Assembly (NCBI GenBank): GCA_025351355.1
Contig: JANXWC010000137.1
Coordinates: 1 to 34,213 of the forward strand
Reading direction: 5' to 3'
From: Hyphomicrobiaceae bacterium
Lineage (GTDB): Bacteria; Pseudomonadota; Alphaproteobacteria; Rhizobiales; Hyphomicrobiaceae
Length of the DNA stretch: 34,213 bases
In this document: positions 14,688 to 22,337 of the stretch, piece after piece
Numbering within the stretch: the first letter of the stretch is position 1
Layout: each line of letters starts with the position of its first letter
The notes under the pieces: generated by a model
Database searches by the model: none
Told to the model about the DNA's origin: nothing
The model's input: the letters and a program-made list of their open reading frames with translations, nothing else
Program-made: the position numbers and the translations under genes

Positions 14688-15839
14688 TCACTTCCCCACC
14701 ACAGCCGGCAGCACCACGCTCCCCAGAATATCCAGCGTCGCCATGCCCTGGCGCGGGCTGGCATACATCCCCGACGTCACCATAACCACCATCTCCAGCG
14801 CGGGAATGATAACCAATCGCTGCCCACCAAGCCCGACGCCCGCGATCCAACTCACCTCTTTGCCGTCACTCAGCGACCGCCCCAGCCACCACTGGTAGCC
14901 ATAAAAAAACAGCCCGCCGAAATAACCCGTCGCCTGAAAACGCGGCGCGATCGATTGTTCGATCCAGACAGCCGAAACAATTTGTCGGCCATTCCACGCA
15001 CCGCGATCAAGCACAAGCTGGCCGATTTTCGCCGCATCGCGCGGCCGCAACCGCAGCCCGGCCGCCGCCGCCAGCTTGCCGTTCTCGTAATTCTTCCACT
15101 CCCAATCGGTGATCCCCAACGGCTCGAACAGCGCCTCGCGCGCGAACGCATCGAACGGTTTGCCGGTGACCTGGGTGATAATGTTGCCCAACAGATCCGT
15201 GCCGCCGCCATTGTACGTCCACAGCGTATCGGGCGGCGCCGCGATCGGCTTGGCCAGCACGTAGCGCAGCGGGTCGGCATCCCGGCCCAGATGCGGTTCG
15301 TCGTTCTTGGGATCGTTCCACGCCCGCGCCTCGTCCCAGCTGATGCCCGACGACATCGTCAGCAGATGGCGCAGCGAGATCTTCTCCCACCCCGCCGATT
15401 TGACGTCGGCGTAGCGTGAGAAATATTTCAATACGGGCTCGTCGGCGCTGGCGATCAACTTGCGGTCGATGGCGATGCCCACCAGCAGCGACGCAACGCT
15501 TTTGGATACCGAGCGCATGTCGTGCTTCGTCGTGGCATCAAACTTGAATTGAGCTTCCGGCACGCCCCACGGATCGTCATAGCCGGGGAAGTACTGCTCG
15601 AACACCAGCTTGCCCCGCCGCGCAATGACGACGGCGTGCACGTTGGCGTCCTGGGCTTTCAGCCGATCGGCGATCCCGCACAGCCGTGCGCCATCCATGC
15701 CGGCGCTTTCCGGCGTGGCAATCGGCCAACCATCCTCCAGCGCTATCGGCCTGCCGCACACACCAGTCGCGGCAGGCTGCTGCGCCTCAACAAGCGAAGC
15801 CATCAACACCAGCGCCACTAGCCAGATCAACACCCTCAT
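14688..15839 (-). CDS. Exported serine hydrolase, beta-lactamase class C-like
   Basis: A 383-residue protein of the class C beta-lactamase/esterase superfamily. The signal peptide MRVLIWLVALVLMASLVEAQ starts at ATG 15839, preceded by a GCGGGA; a GTG at 15866 gives a poorer N-terminus. The catalytic SVSKS (S-x-x-K) sits near residue 115, and WTYNGGGTDLLG supplies the Tyr motif. The function could be esterase, D-aminopeptidase, or peptidase; true beta-lactamase activity is not implied. It begins 39 bp after the VOC gene stop on the same strand, so the two likely form an operon. Confidence 0.88.
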   Translation of the reverse strand: MRVLIWLVALVLMASLVEAQQPAATGVCGRPIALEDGWPIATPESAGMDGARLCGIADRLKAQDANVHAVVIARRGKLVFEQYFPGYDDPWGVPEAQFKFDATTKHDMRSVSKSVASLLVGIAIDRKLIASADEPVLKYFSRYADVKSAGWEKISLRHLLTMSSGISWDEARAWNDPKNDEPHLGRDADPLRYVLAKPIAAPPDTLWTYNGGGTDLLGNIITQVTGKPFDAFAREALFEPLGITDWEWKNYENGKLAAAAGLRLRPRDAAKIGQLVLDRGAWNGRQIVSAVWIEQSIAPRFQATGYFGGLFFYGYQWWLGRSLSDGKEVSWIAGVGLGGQRLVIIPALEMVVMVTSGMYASPRQGMATLDILGSVVLPAVVGK

Positions 15840-15878
15840 TCCCGCACGTCCCACATCAATCTGCACTTCTACCCCCGC

Positions 15879-16304
15879 TCATTCCGCCGGCAACGCGTCC
15901 ACCGCCTGATGCACCTCGATGACGTTGCCGTCGGGATCATGGAAGAAGATCTGGTGCCAACCCTTGATCGCCCAGCCACCATAGTCGGAATAGGGGATGC
16001 CCTTGTCTTCCAGGCGTTTCTTGAAGGCAGCGATATCGTCGGTGCGGAACGCGATGTGTCCTTTCTCGAGCGGGTTGACGATCTGCCCGGTGCGAAAGCC
16101 GACGCCGAAATCTTTGGCTGCAATGTGCATCTGCGTCGTTCCGTCCGTGACGAATGCGACCTTGCCGTCATAGCTGTCGGCATCCGTCGCGCGGCTCGCC
16201 TGCATGGTCGTCTCGCGGTCCAGTTCCAGCACGCCGCGATAGAAATCATCCATCGCGCCGACGTTGGTCGAGCACAGATTGATGTGGTGCAGCTTGAGTT
16301 TCAT
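15879..16304 (-). CDS. VOC family (glyoxalase/dioxygenase fold) protein
   Basis: A 141-residue protein with the vicinal-oxygen-chelate fold. The first module starts LHHINLCSTNVGAMDDFYRG with a candidate metal His, the second contains GHIAFRTDDIAAFKKRLEDKG, and the end HDPDGNVIEVHQ supplies the usual Glu ligand. These are the sequence traits of glyoxalase I, fosfomycin-resistance and dioxygenase relatives, so the reaction cannot be set. Start ATG 16304 has AGGAG 8 bp upstream. It is upstream of the serine hydrolase in the same direction. No signal peptide, cytoplasmic. Confidence 0.9.
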   Translation of the reverse strand: MKLKLHHINLCSTNVGAMDDFYRGVLELDRETTMQASRATDADSYDGKVAFVTDGTTQMHIAAKDFGVGFRTGQIVNPLEKGHIAFRTDDIAAFKKRLEDKGIPYSDYGGWAIKGWHQIFFHDPDGNVIEVHQAVDALPAE

Positions 16305-16327
16305 GAAGGGCTCCTGTGTTGAACATT

Positions 16328-16466
16328 GTCATCCCAGGGCTTGTCCCTGGGACCCAACCATCCGCGACTCCAAGCGCAGAATATGAATGCCTAGCTGGCG
16401 TTGCACGCATATTTGACCGGTGAAGTAGGTTGGACAATGGGTCCCAGGGACAAGCCCTGGGATGAC
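16328..16466. repeat. Perfect 29-bp inverted repeat, each arm itself palindromic
   Basis: GTCATCCCAGGGCTTGTCCC (start of the 29-bp arm 16328-16356) returns exactly reversed at 16438-16466, with 81 bp of unique sequence between. Each arm has its own CCCAGGG-CTTGT-CCCTGGG stem. This is the layout of a paired REP element (a BIME-like unit). It lies between the VOC gene and the converging side of the SHGG-repeat protein gene. Confidence 0.88.
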
Positions 16467-16490
16467 ACACGTGGATCATCGCCACCAGCG

Positions 16491-17300
16491 TCACCCCGCA
16501 CTTCGCACCATCGCAGCGACAAACTCCCGGCACGATTGGCCGACAGCGCCACCATACCTGATGGCGATCTCGTTGAGCGCGGAAATGACGCCGTCGTCAT
16601 ACGTAGAGCGGGCATCACCGATGCGGGCGGACGTGCAGGAAACACATGCCCCCGCAATGCCGCGTGCGTCGAGCGCAGGCAGTCGCGAAATGCCGGCGGC
16701 GTCGATGCCCACCCCCGCATCGTTGTAGACGGCCGCGCGCACGTCGACCTTGATGGCGCTTTCCGGCTTGTTGCCGAGCAGGCCGCCATGGCTGCCGGTC
16801 ACGGCAATGTGCCCCACGTCGCCAGCGGTGACGAGTGCGTTGCTGTCGATGCCGAACACGCGGAGGCGGTCATTGCCTCCAGCGATCACAAAACGCACTT
16901 CCGCCATCGGTGGCGGCGCCGGCGATGGCGAAAGTTTGGCTTCCGCCAGTCGGTGCAGCGCCGTGGCACACGTCATGCCCACCTCGAGGCCTATGCGACG
17001 TGCCGCGCCGTTGACGAATGACAGCCGCCCGCGCGTGTGGCCGTCGGCGCCGTCGCCGATGCGCGCACTGGTGTGGGCGATGGCGGCAGCCGGAACGCCC
17101 AGCCGCTCCAGCAGATCCAGCCCCGCGATGCCGGCTTGCTCCCGGCCAACCCCGGCATCGTTGAGGATCATGGCACCGCTGCCTGACTTCGCTGCATAGA
17201 AGCCGGCGTACATTCCGCCATGCGATGCGCAATACGCGGCCTTGCCGCGATGCGCGGCCACAAGGTGCGTGACGCTGTCGAGAACGATGCAGTGTGACAC
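16491..17300 (-). CDS. Unrecognised protein with a tandem duplicated SHGG/NDAGVG/SARIGD domain
   Basis: I do not recognise the family. The 269-residue protein is an internal duplication: SHGG at 26-29 and 170-173, NDAGVG at 47-52 and 193-198, AGI just after both, SARIGD at 78-83 and 224-229, and a Cys at 111 and 257 near the end of each half. The spacing between motifs is almost the same in both halves. No signal peptide or membrane segment is seen. I start at GTG 17300, with GAGG 6 bp upstream; the frame runs on to 17474 but that part overlaps the divergent E1 alpha gene. The shared 115-bp upstream region with that gene suggests a functional or regulatory tie. Conserved Ser-His, Asp and Arg-Asp positions would suit an enzyme, but no activity can be named. 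Confidence 0.75.
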   Translation of the reverse strand: MSHCIVLDSVTHLVAAHRGKAAYCASHGGMYAGFYAAKSGSGAMILNDAGVGREQAGIAGLDLLERLGVPAAAIAHTSARIGDGADGHTRGRLSFVNGAARRIGLEVGMTCATALHRLAEAKLSPSPAPPPMAEVRFVIAGGNDRLRVFGIDSNALVTAGDVGHIAVTGSHGGLLGNKPESAIKVDVRAAVYNDAGVGIDAAGISRLPALDARGIAGACVSCTSARIGDARSTYDDGVISALNEIAIRYGGAVGQSCREFVAAMVRSAG

Positions 17301-17415
17301 GCGAACCTCGCCGGATTGAGCTACTGGGTAACAGCCACACGCGCTAAAAACTTGATTTTTAAAGTACGCCCCCCGAGGATCGGAGCCAATAGGAACCTGC
17401 AGGGGCAACGCTACA

Positions 17416-18420
17416 ATGCCGAAAAAGAAAAGTTCAGAAAAAGCCGGCAGCGGGCACAACCTCGCGCGGCTCACCGAACTCTATAACACGATGACCCGCA
17501 TTCGCGCCTTCGAGGAGACGGCGCTGACGGCGCACAAAGCGGGCGAGATTCCCGGGCCGCTGCACGTCTCGATCGGCCAGGAAGGCGTGGCGGCAGGTGT
17601 GTGCATCAACCTGACGCGCGAAGATCGCATCACGTCCAACCATCGCGGCCACGGGCACGCGCTGGCGAAGGGCGCCGAGGCCAGCCGGATGTTTCTCGAA
17701 TTATTCGGGCGCGCGGGCGGCTATTGCGGCGGCAAGGGCGGCTCCATGCACATCGCGGATTTTTCGGTCGGCATGCTCGGCGCCAATGGCGTCGTAACCG
17801 GCGGCATACCCATCGCGGTCGGCGCGGCACAGGGCTTGAAGATGCTCAAGTCGAAGGCGGTGGTTGTGTGCTTCTTCGGCGATGGCGCGATTAATCGCGG
17901 GCCGTTCCTGGAAGGCTTGAACTGGGCTGCGCTATATAATTTGCCAGTGCTGTTCGTGTGCGAAGACAATGGCGTGGCGGCGTTTACCGCAACGGCGTCG
18001 GTCACGGCGGGGCCGGGCGTCATGGCGCGGGCGGCAAGCCTCGGCGTGTCCGGTGTTTCTGTTGATGGCAACGATGTGGTTGCCGTCGATGCAGCGGCAG
18101 CACATTTATTGGCCGAGGTGCGCGGCGGTGTCGGTCCGCGCCTGCTGCATGCCAAGACCTATCGTTGGACCGGCCACACGTCGACGGATGCGGCGGCGTG
18201 GCGCGATCCCGTCGAGGTGTCGGCGGCGAAAGCAGGGTGTCCGATTGCGCGTTTGAAGTCGTTGCTGATCGAGCGGGGTGCCGCCAATGTCGAGGCCATC
18301 GCCCAAGCCGCAGCCGGGGAAATGACAGCGTGCCGGAGCGCTGCGCACGCCGCGCCTTGGCCCGATCCGGCGACCGCGTTTGACGATGTGCAGGATGTGG
18401 GGGCGGTGCGGCATGTCTGA
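17416..18420 (+). CDS. Thiamine-diphosphate-dependent dehydrogenase E1, alpha subunit
   Basis: A 334-residue alpha subunit of a 2-oxo-acid or acetoin dehydrogenase E1. LYNTMTRIRAFEE, HVSIGQEGVAAGVC, and SNHRGHGHALAKG are family landmarks, and the cofactor motif runs from GDG (155-157) to Asn185 in CEDNG. HTSTDAAAWRDPVEV resembles the regulatory loop region of AcoA/PdhA. The beta subunit follows with an 8-nt overlap, so the two are translationally coupled. No E2 or E3 gene is within the window, so the substrate (pyruvate, acetoin, branched-chain or another) is open. Start ATG 17416 is preceded by AGGGG at 11 bp. It is divergent from the SHGG-repeat protein. Confidence 0.92.
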   Translation: MPKKKSSEKAGSGHNLARLTELYNTMTRIRAFEETALTAHKAGEIPGPLHVSIGQEGVAAGVCINLTREDRITSNHRGHGHALAKGAEASRMFLELFGRAGGYCGGKGGSMHIADFSVGMLGANGVVTGGIPIAVGAAQGLKMLKSKAVVVCFFGDGAINRGPFLEGLNWAALYNLPVLFVCEDNGVAAFTATASVTAGPGVMARAASLGVSGVSVDGNDVVAVDAAAAHLLAEVRGGVGPRLLHAKTYRWTGHTSTDAAAWRDPVEVSAAKAGCPIARLKSLLIERGAANVEAIAQAAAGEMTACRSAAHAAPWPDPATAFDDVQDVGAVRHV

Positions 18421-19405
18421 GAAAATCATGATCGACGTAACGCTGGTCGATGCCGGGCGGCTCGCGGTGCAGCAGGAAATGCGTCGCGATCCTCGCGTCT
18501 GGGTGCTTGGCGAGGACGTGGCGCGCGGTGGGCTTTGGGGCCAGTACCGCGGCTTTCTCGAAGAGTTCGGCGCCGAGCGCATCGTTTCAACGCCGATCTC
18601 CGAGAGCACGATCATGGGCGCCGGTCTCGGCGCGGCCCTGGTTGGCACGCGGCCGATCATCGAGATGCGCATCTTCGATTTCGTGATGTGTGCGATGGAT
18701 GAGTTGGTCAACCAGATCGCCAAGATCCGCTACATGTTCGGCGGGCAGGCGCGACCGGCCGTCGTGGTGCGCATGCCGCACGGCATGTGGCGCAACTCGG
18801 CAGCGCAGCATTCGCAGATGCTGGAGAGCTGGTTCGTGCATCTGCCGGGCGTCATCGTGGTGGCGCCGTCGTGCGCGGCCGATGAAGCCGGTCTGATGGT
18901 ATCGGCCATTCGCTCCGATGATCCCGTGTTGTTCTTCGATCCGAAGGATCTTTGGCTGGCGGCGGACAGAATGCCGGCCGGCGAGATCCAGCCGATCCCG
19001 TTCGGCAAGGCGCGTCGACTGCATGAGGGCGGCGATCTGACCATCGTGACCTGGTCGGCGATCGTACCGAAGGTGATGGAAGCTGTGACGCTTCTGGCAG
19101 CTCAGGGCGTGCACGCCGACGTGCTGGATCTTCGGACGCTGTGGCCGTGGGACGAAGCCGCGGTGCTGGCGTCGGTCAAAAAAACCAAGCGGCTGCTCGT
19201 GGTGCATGAAGCCGTCGAAGTCGGTGGTTTCGGCGGCGAGATCGTTGCCCGCGTCATCGACCAGTTGGGCACCGCCCATGTGAAAGTCGCCAGACGGCTT
19301 GGCGCGCCGCGCCTGCCCATCCCGTTCTCGCCACCGCTCGAAAACCAGATCCGCGTGACGACGGAAAAAATCGTCGCAGCGGCCATGAAGGCGGCGCGGG
19401 AGTGA
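18413..19405 (+). CDS. Thiamine-diphosphate-dependent dehydrogenase E1, beta subunit
   Basis: A 330-residue partner of the E1 alpha subunit. The conserved EDVARGGLWGQYRGF, ERIVSTPISESTIMGAGLGA, ARPAVVVRMPHG, and HSQMLESWFVHLPGVIVVAP (the stretch in which a His and a Phe/Trp contact the cofactor), then the C-terminal VLDLRTLWPWDEAAV and VVHEAVEVGGFGGEI, place it with PdhB/AcoB/BkdB. The ATG at 18413 overlaps the alpha-subunit stop. The E1 heterotetramer would decarboxylate a 2-oxo acid (or cleave acetoin) and hand the acyl group to a lipoyl E2 encoded elsewhere. After its stop 214 bp follow without an identifiable feature. Confidence 0.93.
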   Translation: MSEKIMIDVTLVDAGRLAVQQEMRRDPRVWVLGEDVARGGLWGQYRGFLEEFGAERIVSTPISESTIMGAGLGAALVGTRPIIEMRIFDFVMCAMDELVNQIAKIRYMFGGQARPAVVVRMPHGMWRNSAAQHSQMLESWFVHLPGVIVVAPSCAADEAGLMVSAIRSDDPVLFFDPKDLWLAADRMPAGEIQPIPFGKARRLHEGGDLTIVTWSAIVPKVMEAVTLLAAQGVHADVLDLRTLWPWDEAAVLASVKKTKRLLVVHEAVEVGGFGGEIVARVIDQLGTAHVKVARRLGAPRLPIPFSPPLENQIRVTTEKIVAAAMKAARE

Positions 19406-19619
19406 GCGTGCATCACCTCAAACAAGTTGGCGTGAATGCTGTTTCTGAGGCTTTCAACGGTTAGGGCATATTTTAGAAACGATAGCTTCATCTCGATCAC
19501 AGGAGGTTTGTGGCATATTAGCCACTGAAAACGATCAACAGTGCAGGTCTGCTTGTTTTCTGTGGACGGAAAAGTATCTTCACCGAGCAGGTAATTTTTT
19601 GGTTTTGCGTATTGTGGTG

Positions 19620-20738
19620 ATGCGTATGCGAAATATAGTCGGCGGACCAATTATCGTCATCGCGGTGGCTCTCGGCGGTTGCACGCTGCATCCGCTGCAG
19701 AACGAAGTCACCGACTTGCCATTGTATGACGTAGTTCACAAGATCCGCTGCGAGGCGAAAGAATCGGTTCTCGGATTATTGGAAGCCAAGGACCTGACGC
19801 CGCTCAAGCTTGGCCTGGACGATGCCAACAAGCACCTTGACGGTACCAAAAAAACAATTTTGAAGCCGCTTCAAGACGAAAAAAAGGGGTTTGATTCAGA
19901 TAAGCTGACTTTGCAGCGTGAGGCGGCTGGCGTGTCGGCGCAATTGGATCTTGCGCTGGCGGTCGGCGACGAGGCCCTCAACCGTGGCGTCGAAACACCT
20001 GAAATAAAGGCGGCAATAACCGCGGCTATCACGAAGTACAAAAAATTTGTGGTTAAGAAGCAGGCTTATCGGGTCAAAATCGCGGATTATGATCAAAGAC
20101 TGTTCGAAGTGAATCGCATTGTCGATGCTGAATCGAAATCCATCGATACGAAATTCAAGCGCGTGCAAACATTCTTCGGTCACCAGATGGCCTATAGCTT
20201 CCGCTTCAATATAAAGGAAACGGACGTCGCGACGCCGACCGGATCATACAAGTTTCCCATTCATCTCGGCTCCATGACGGTGTCTCTAACCGGGGGCGAC
20301 ACCAAGGACCGGGAAAGCGAGCGCAACGTCAAACTCGTCGCGTCGTTCGGAGAGCTGAACGATCTGGATTGCCAGAATGCCGCCCCCGATACCCGCGATT
20401 TGCGGACCTTCCATTACCCCATCAAGGGTTCGATTGGCGTGGACGAAGTCATCGCCCAATATCTGCAGCTGTACGATTCTCCGAAGGGAAAATTCGCCAA
20501 GGATCCGGCTGCCGCCTACACCGACTCCATTACGTTTACGACGACGCTGACCGGAAGCGTAAACCCGCAAATAACCATTACCCCGACGCCATTGACGCAA
20601 GTCACCTTGGGCGTAACCGGCGGTCCAACCCGGAAAGATACGCATTACGTCATCATCAGTTTGTCACCGCCGGTCACCGCCGATGTCGCGACATCGGCGG
20701 TGACGCGCGTGCAGTTGGTCAAGGACGATGGTTTCTAA
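19620..20738 (+). CDS. Predicted lipoprotein of unknown function
   Basis: I do not recognise the family. The 372-residue protein has a lipoprotein signal with the lipobox ALGGC (Cys21), followed by TLHPLQNEVTDLPLYDVVHK. Residues from about 70 to 190 are rich in Lys, Glu and Asp with a likely helical or coiled-coil pattern; the remainder is rich in Thr, Pro and small residues, suggesting beta structure. Upstream TTG and GTG codons extend the frame to 19599, but ATG 19620 gives the best N-terminus. AT content in the upstream region is higher than around it. A small exported protein follows 139 bp downstream on the same strand. It should be anchored in the inner or outer membrane. Confidence 0.75.
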   Translation: MRMRNIVGGPIIVIAVALGGCTLHPLQNEVTDLPLYDVVHKIRCEAKESVLGLLEAKDLTPLKLGLDDANKHLDGTKKTILKPLQDEKKGFDSDKLTLQREAAGVSAQLDLALAVGDEALNRGVETPEIKAAITAAITKYKKFVVKKQAYRVKIADYDQRLFEVNRIVDAESKSIDTKFKRVQTFFGHQMAYSFRFNIKETDVATPTGSYKFPIHLGSMTVSLTGGDTKDRESERNVKLVASFGELNDLDCQNAAPDTRDLRTFHYPIKGSIGVDEVIAQYLQLYDSPKGKFAKDPAAAYTDSITFTTTLTGSVNPQITITPTPLTQVTLGVTGGPTRKDTHYVIISLSPPVTADVATSAVTRVQLVKDDGF

Positions 20739-20877
20739 TGCTTCCAGGTTCGTTTGGCTGAAATGCAGGGGAGGGGTTGGTGTTGACCGAATGTCACCCC
20801 ACATTCATCTTTGTCGATGCAAAGTGCGCTGCTGTACCTTCGGTTTCGGGTATTTGAATTTGAATTGGATCGCGACC

Positions 20878-21150
20878 ATGAGACAAATTTTCACCGGGGT
20901 CCTGTTTGCCGGCTGCGTCGGGCTGAATGCGCCAGTGGCGTCGGCACAGAGCCTGAAGGAGCTGCTCGAAAAGGGGCGGGAGGTGCAAAAACAAGATATT
21001 ATGACGCTCCCGAGCGCCAAATCGCCTCAAGCGGGGGCGCCGGCCACGTCGGCGCGCGACAACAATGCGGCCGCTGCCAAGGCGCTGGATAACCTGGACA
21101 AGGCGCAAGCGGATCAGGCGCTGCGGGGGATAGTCGTCGTACCGAAGTAG
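20878..21150 (+). CDS. Small exported protein of unknown function
   Basis: A 90-residue protein with a signal peptide of 23 residues ending in ASA before Gln24. The mature part of about 67 residues is charged and helical (LKELLEKGREVQKQDI and AAAKALDNLDKAQADQALRG) with a flexible Ala/Pro/Ser segment in between. It has no cysteine after processing and no recognised domain. Start ATG 20878 is chosen because it begins the signal peptide; the frame is open upstream to 20728 without coding character. It may go with the lipoprotein gene upstream. Confidence 0.65.
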   Translation: MRQIFTGVLFAGCVGLNAPVASAQSLKELLEKGREVQKQDIMTLPSAKSPQAGAPATSARDNNAAAAKALDNLDKAQADQALRGIVVVPK

Positions 21151-21308
21151 GCCGGCATCGATGGCACTGCGGTAGTTTGCAATTCGGCCGCACAGCCGCG
21201 ATCGAGCATCCGTATGCGGCAAGAGCAGCAAGCGTCACGGTCTCGATTGGCCCGAAGCGTTTGAAGCCGCTACACGCCGCTATGTGCAAGCCGAATTGGG
21301 TGTCGTGC

Positions 21309-22277
21309 TTAACTGAGCCCGCCTAAAAATTTCAGCAGCGCGGCGTTCACTTCGGCGGGACGTTCCTGCTGCACCCAATGGCCGGCGCCTTCGATCAGTT
21401 CGACCAGTCGCAGGTCCGGCACCTGCTTGCGCATCAGTTCGATCGGATCGATGCCTGGAACGAAACGCAACACCGGATCGAGACTGCCGGCAATGAACGC
21501 CGCGGGCTGTGTCACTTGCTTATCCTTGATTTCCGCCTGCTCGGCGAAGTCGATGTCGGAGGTGCGATAGCGGTTGAGGGGTCCGCGAAACCCACTTTGC
21601 GTGAACTGCTCGGTGTAATAATCGAGATCGGCTTCGCTGAGCCACACCGGCAACGGCTGGGGATCGGGCAGGCCGTCGAGCAACCGCGCATCCGCAGGCT
21701 TGTCGACTTTCAATCCGCCGCGCGCGGCTTCACCTGACGCCCAAAAATACACCTTGCGCAGGCTCATTCGGATATCGGCCTCGAGTTCGGCTTCCGCTAC
21801 ACCCGGCTCTTGGAAGTAGAGCTGATAAAAGAAGCGATCCTTGTAGAGTTTGGAGAACAGTTGGAGGCGCGGCATCATTCCACGTCCGAAATGCGGGACG
21901 CTGAGACCTGCAACGGCGCGCACCTGCTCGGGAAAATAAAGCGCGGTGTTCCATACGATCGGGGCGCCCCAGTCGTGTCCGATCAGGATCGCCTGTCGTT
22001 CGCCGAGTGCCGAAATAAGTCCAGCAATGTCGGCGCTCATCGTCTTGATACCGTAGGCCTCGATTGCATCGGGCTTATCGCTGCCACCGTATCCGCGAAC
22101 ATCAGGCGCCGCCACCCGATAGCCCGCCGCGACCAGCGCCGGAATCTGATGCCGCCAGGAATACCAACTCTCCGGCCAGCCGTGCACCAGCACGATCAGA
22201 GGTCCATCACCCGCGATCGCCGTCCGCAAACGGATGCCGTTGGTTTCGATCATCTGCAATTTCTGTGCTGGCTGCAT
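21309..22277 (-). CDS. Alpha/beta hydrolase, epoxide-hydrolase-like
   Basis: A 322-residue enzyme of the epoxide hydrolase branch. HGWPESWYSWRHQI carries the H-G-x-P oxyanion motif, GHDWGAPIVW has Asp as nucleophile (rather than Ser), DVRGYGGSDKP follows the usual turn, and GAGHWVQQERP holds the catalytic His. The cap region contains tyrosines that could protonate the epoxide. The ATG at 22277 has AGGAG 6 bp upstream, so the longer frame to 22328 is not used. It lies 60 bp after the amidase on the same strand, probably in one operon. The natural substrate is unknown; a haloalkane dehalogenase is less likely from the motifs. Confidence 0.9.
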   Translation of the reverse strand: MQPAQKLQMIETNGIRLRTAIAGDGPLIVLVHGWPESWYSWRHQIPALVAAGYRVAAPDVRGYGGSDKPDAIEAYGIKTMSADIAGLISALGERQAILIGHDWGAPIVWNTALYFPEQVRAVAGLSVPHFGRGMMPRLQLFSKLYKDRFFYQLYFQEPGVAEAELEADIRMSLRKVYFWASGEAARGGLKVDKPADARLLDGLPDPQPLPVWLSEADLDYYTEQFTQSGFRGPLNRYRTSDIDFAEQAEIKDKQVTQPAAFIAGSLDPVLRFVPGIDPIELMRKQVPDLRLVELIEGAGHWVQQERPAEVNAALLKFLGGLS

Positions 22278-22337
22278 CGGTATCTCCTGGCTAATCGTCG
22301 AGCCTGCCGGCCGACACGTGAGTTCCACATCCCAAAG

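Noticed and set aside
16246-16533. Minus-strand frame with GWVPGTSPGMT
   Set aside because: This peptide is simply the translation of the 29-bp palindromic repeat, a common false gene in such genomes.
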